Source: Omnitrophica WOR_2 bacterium RIFCSPLOWO2_12_FULL_51_8
Lineage (GTDB): Bacteria > Omnitrophota > Gorgyraeia > Gygaellales > Profunditerraquicolaceae
DNA length: 6,694 nt
Direction of reading: 5' to 3'
Assembly (NCBI GenBank): GCA_001805895.1
Contig: MHHD01000055.1
Location: 1 to 6,694, forward strand
Shown here: positions 6,055-6,694 of the stretch, one piece after another
Numbering within the stretch: position 1 is the first letter of the stretch
How the letters are laid out: every line of letters starts with the position of its first letter
Notes under the pieces: generated by a model
What the model saw: the letters and a program-made list of their open reading frames with translations, nothing else
The model's database searches: none
What the model was told of the DNA's origin: nothing
Program-made: the position numbers and the translations under genes

Positions 6055-6161
6055 GTCCCCGCCCTTGCCGTAAGGTTAGGGTTTACCAGCCACGGAAAGC
6101 GACGAGGATAACCGGGTTGCCGCAAAAAACAGGAGGAATTAATTTCACAAAGGCAATCCGG
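6055..6161 (+). promoter_or_regulatory. Candidate structured leader RNA with alternative stems
   Basis: The GC-rich leader contains one strand that can pair two ways. CCGGGTTGCC (6112-6121) pairs with GGCAATCCGG (6152-6161) over 10 bp with one G-U. Alternatively GTTGCC (6116-6121) folds back on GATAAC (6107-6112), though with an A-C mismatch. An upstream pairing CCGT (6068-6071) with ACGG (6092-6095) is also possible, and CCTT/AAGG (6063-6066 with 6072-6075) competes with it. Such exclusivity is typical of riboswitches and attenuators. The block GATAACCGGGTTGCC resembles the 3' stem of GEMM-I (c-di-GMP) riboswitches, and AGCCACGG also recalls that class. I cannot place the 5' core, including the GGGACGCAAAGCC block, so no ligand is assigned. 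No strong U-tract follows the 10-bp stem. Confidence 0.4.
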
Positions 6162-6179
6162 CGTCTTCATCTTATGATA

Positions 6180-6238
6180 TTTCACCTCTGTGAGAACGCC
6201 CAACCATAAATGATTGGTTGGCGTTCACCTCTGTGAAA
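6180..6238 (+). repeat. 59-nt hairpin built on a duplicated 13-bp word
   Basis: TTCACCTCTGTGA occurs at 6181-6193 and again at 6225-6237, exactly 44 bp apart. Between them GAACGCC and AACCA (6194-6206, one bulged C) pair with TGGTT and GGCGTTC (6215-6226). Each copy is itself a small dyad, TTCAC-CTCT-GTGAA in the second. The whole unit can also extend into one hairpin with TTTCAC (6180-6185) pairing with GTGAAA (6233-6238). The right end runs into the Shine-Dalgarno, so the fold may control translation. Tandem DNA-binding sites are an alternative reading. Confidence 0.65.
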
Positions 6239-6242
6239 GGAG
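6236..6242 (+). promoter_or_regulatory. Shine-Dalgarno of the 118-residue gene
   Basis: AAAGGAG lies 5 nt before the ATG at 6248 and sets this start over an upstream alternative start codon at 6218 in the same frame, which falls inside the hairpin. Its first three bases can pair in the outer stem of that hairpin. Confidence 0.75.
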
Positions 6243-6247
6243 CGGCG

Positions 6248-6604
6248 ATGCGCGATCTACTCTTTAAAAACTTGACTTCCAGCGATAAAAAAAGAAGGAT
6301 TATCGCCACTTCCGAGATCAGCGATAAGGAGGGGGTGCGCAGCGTGATCCGCAGGCATTTTGTTTGCCTGATCAAGGAAATAAAAGGGGCTGCCGGCGGC
6401 AAGCCTCAGCCCTACCTTTATGTATTGAAAGAGCGCAATGCCCGTGAACAGAAAGAAAGGTTCTTTTGCCGGTTAAAGGGGAGCGTTTACGCCATCAGTA
6501 ACGACAGATTATTCCTGATTACCTTTCTGCATTCCCTGAAGATTAACCTCAGCGCCATTCCCCACAGCTCAATTACTTACCCGGACGGAGATAACTCCGC
6601 CTAA
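6248..6604 (+). CDS. Uncharacterised 118-residue basic protein
   Basis: I do not recognise a named family. The protein has no signal peptide and no clear transmembrane segment, so it is probably cytoplasmic. The N-terminal half is charged and likely helical (DLLFKNLTSSDKKRRIIATS, then EGVRSVIRRHFVCLIKEI at about 31-48). The middle has a short Gly/Pro-rich loop (GAAGGKPQP), then YLYVLKERNAREQKERFFCRLKGSVYAISN-like alternation typical of beta strands, ending with LFLITFLHSLKINL. Net charge is clearly basic through the body, with an acidic tail (PDGDNSA), so nucleic-acid or ribonucleoprotein binding is possible but only a guess. Even codon use and a good Shine-Dalgarno argue that it is a real gene. 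It stands apart from the upstream operon, with its own promoter and a complex leader. The TAA stop is at 6602-6604, just after a small CGGAG-ATAA-CTCCG dyad in its last codons. Confidence 0.75.
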   Translation: MRDLLFKNLTSSDKKRRIIATSEISDKEGVRSVIRRHFVCLIKEIKGAAGGKPQPYLYVLKERNAREQKERFFCRLKGSVYAISNDRLFLITFLHSLKINLSAIPHSSITYPDGDNSA

Positions 6605-6644
6605 CCCGTTGTATAAGAGTCTGTTGCCTAACCCCAATAATACT

Positions 6645-6694
6645 ATTCGAGCGAGCCAGCATGGTTATTCTTCGACCGAGGCGGCATTTTATCT
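6645..6694. repeat. Two imperfect 25-bp direct repeats at the window edge
   Basis: ATTCGAGCGAGCCAGCAT (6645-6662) and CTTCGACCGAGGCGGCAT (6670-6687) match at 14 of 18 positions with a 25-bp period; the second unit runs to the window end. The 40 bases between the gene stop and this pair hold nothing I can assign beyond a repeat of GCCTAACCC (6599-6607 and 6626-6634). The element may continue outside the window. Confidence 0.4.

Noticed and set aside
6174..6209. Leader peptide of 11 codons starting at ATG 6174
   Set aside because: There is no Shine-Dalgarno at a usable distance and no run of one amino acid that would suggest attenuation.
6194..6226. Integron attC site: GCCCAAC fits RYYYAAC at 6198-6204, and GCCTAAC overlaps the stop of the last gene at 6599-6605
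   Set aside because: The matching GTTRRRY core is missing (GTTGGCG has C at an R position), the palindrome is too short for attC, and no integrase or cassette array is visible.
6645..6694. 3' end of a minus-strand gene entering from the right edge
   Set aside because: About 16 codons are open on the minus strand before a TAG at 6643-6645, but they coincide with the imperfect repeat and show no recognisable protein sequence.

Overview
The window is a compact bacterial chromosomal segment with every recognisable gene on the + strand. Its protein-coding part is a run of core genes with very short gaps or 4-32 nt overlaps. It begins inside hisA, continues through a small peptidoglycan-binding lipoprotein, hisF and hisI, and after a 199-base gap holds lepA, lepB, pgsA and plsY. 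The lipobox lipoprotein with a peptidoglycan-binding domain suggests a diderm (Gram-negative-type) cell. Mixed GC content and the style of the proteins recall uncultivated lineages such as Candidatus Omnitrophota. That placement is an impression, not something the sequence proves.

Region 1 (1-2239) is the end of a histidine biosynthesis operon: hisA (5' end cut off), hisF and a stand-alone hisI. HisA isomerises ProFAR to PRFAR, HisF cyclises PRFAR with ammonia to IGP and AICAR, and HisI (PRA-CH) opens the PR-AMP ring upstream of HisA. A lipoprotein with a coiled coil and a C-terminal peptidoglycan-binding domain sits between hisA and hisF, which is not its usual place. The hisF gene carries a short heptamer tandem repeat in a variable loop.

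Region 2 (2240-2438) is non-coding. It is dominated by a 95-bp imperfect palindrome built from repeated ACAGAT/ATCTGT words, probably a dispersed intergenic repeat.

Region 3 (2439-5970) is lepA, lepB, pgsA and plsY. These encode elongation factor 4, signal peptidase I, phosphatidylglycerophosphate synthase and the acyl-phosphate:glycerol-3-phosphate acyltransferase. Together they serve translation quality, protein export and phospholipid synthesis, and overlaps suggest translational coupling.

Region 4 (5971-6694) is the least ordinary part. A good sigma-70-like promoter is followed by a leader of about 210 nt. The leader holds a perfect AT-rich dyad, two mutually exclusive stems around one GGTTGCC strand, and a 59-nt hairpin made from two copies of a 13-bp word that ends on the Shine-Dalgarno of a 118-residue protein I do not recognise. 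The window ends in a partial pair of imperfect 25-bp repeats. No rRNA, tRNA, CRISPR array, transposase or phage gene was seen.
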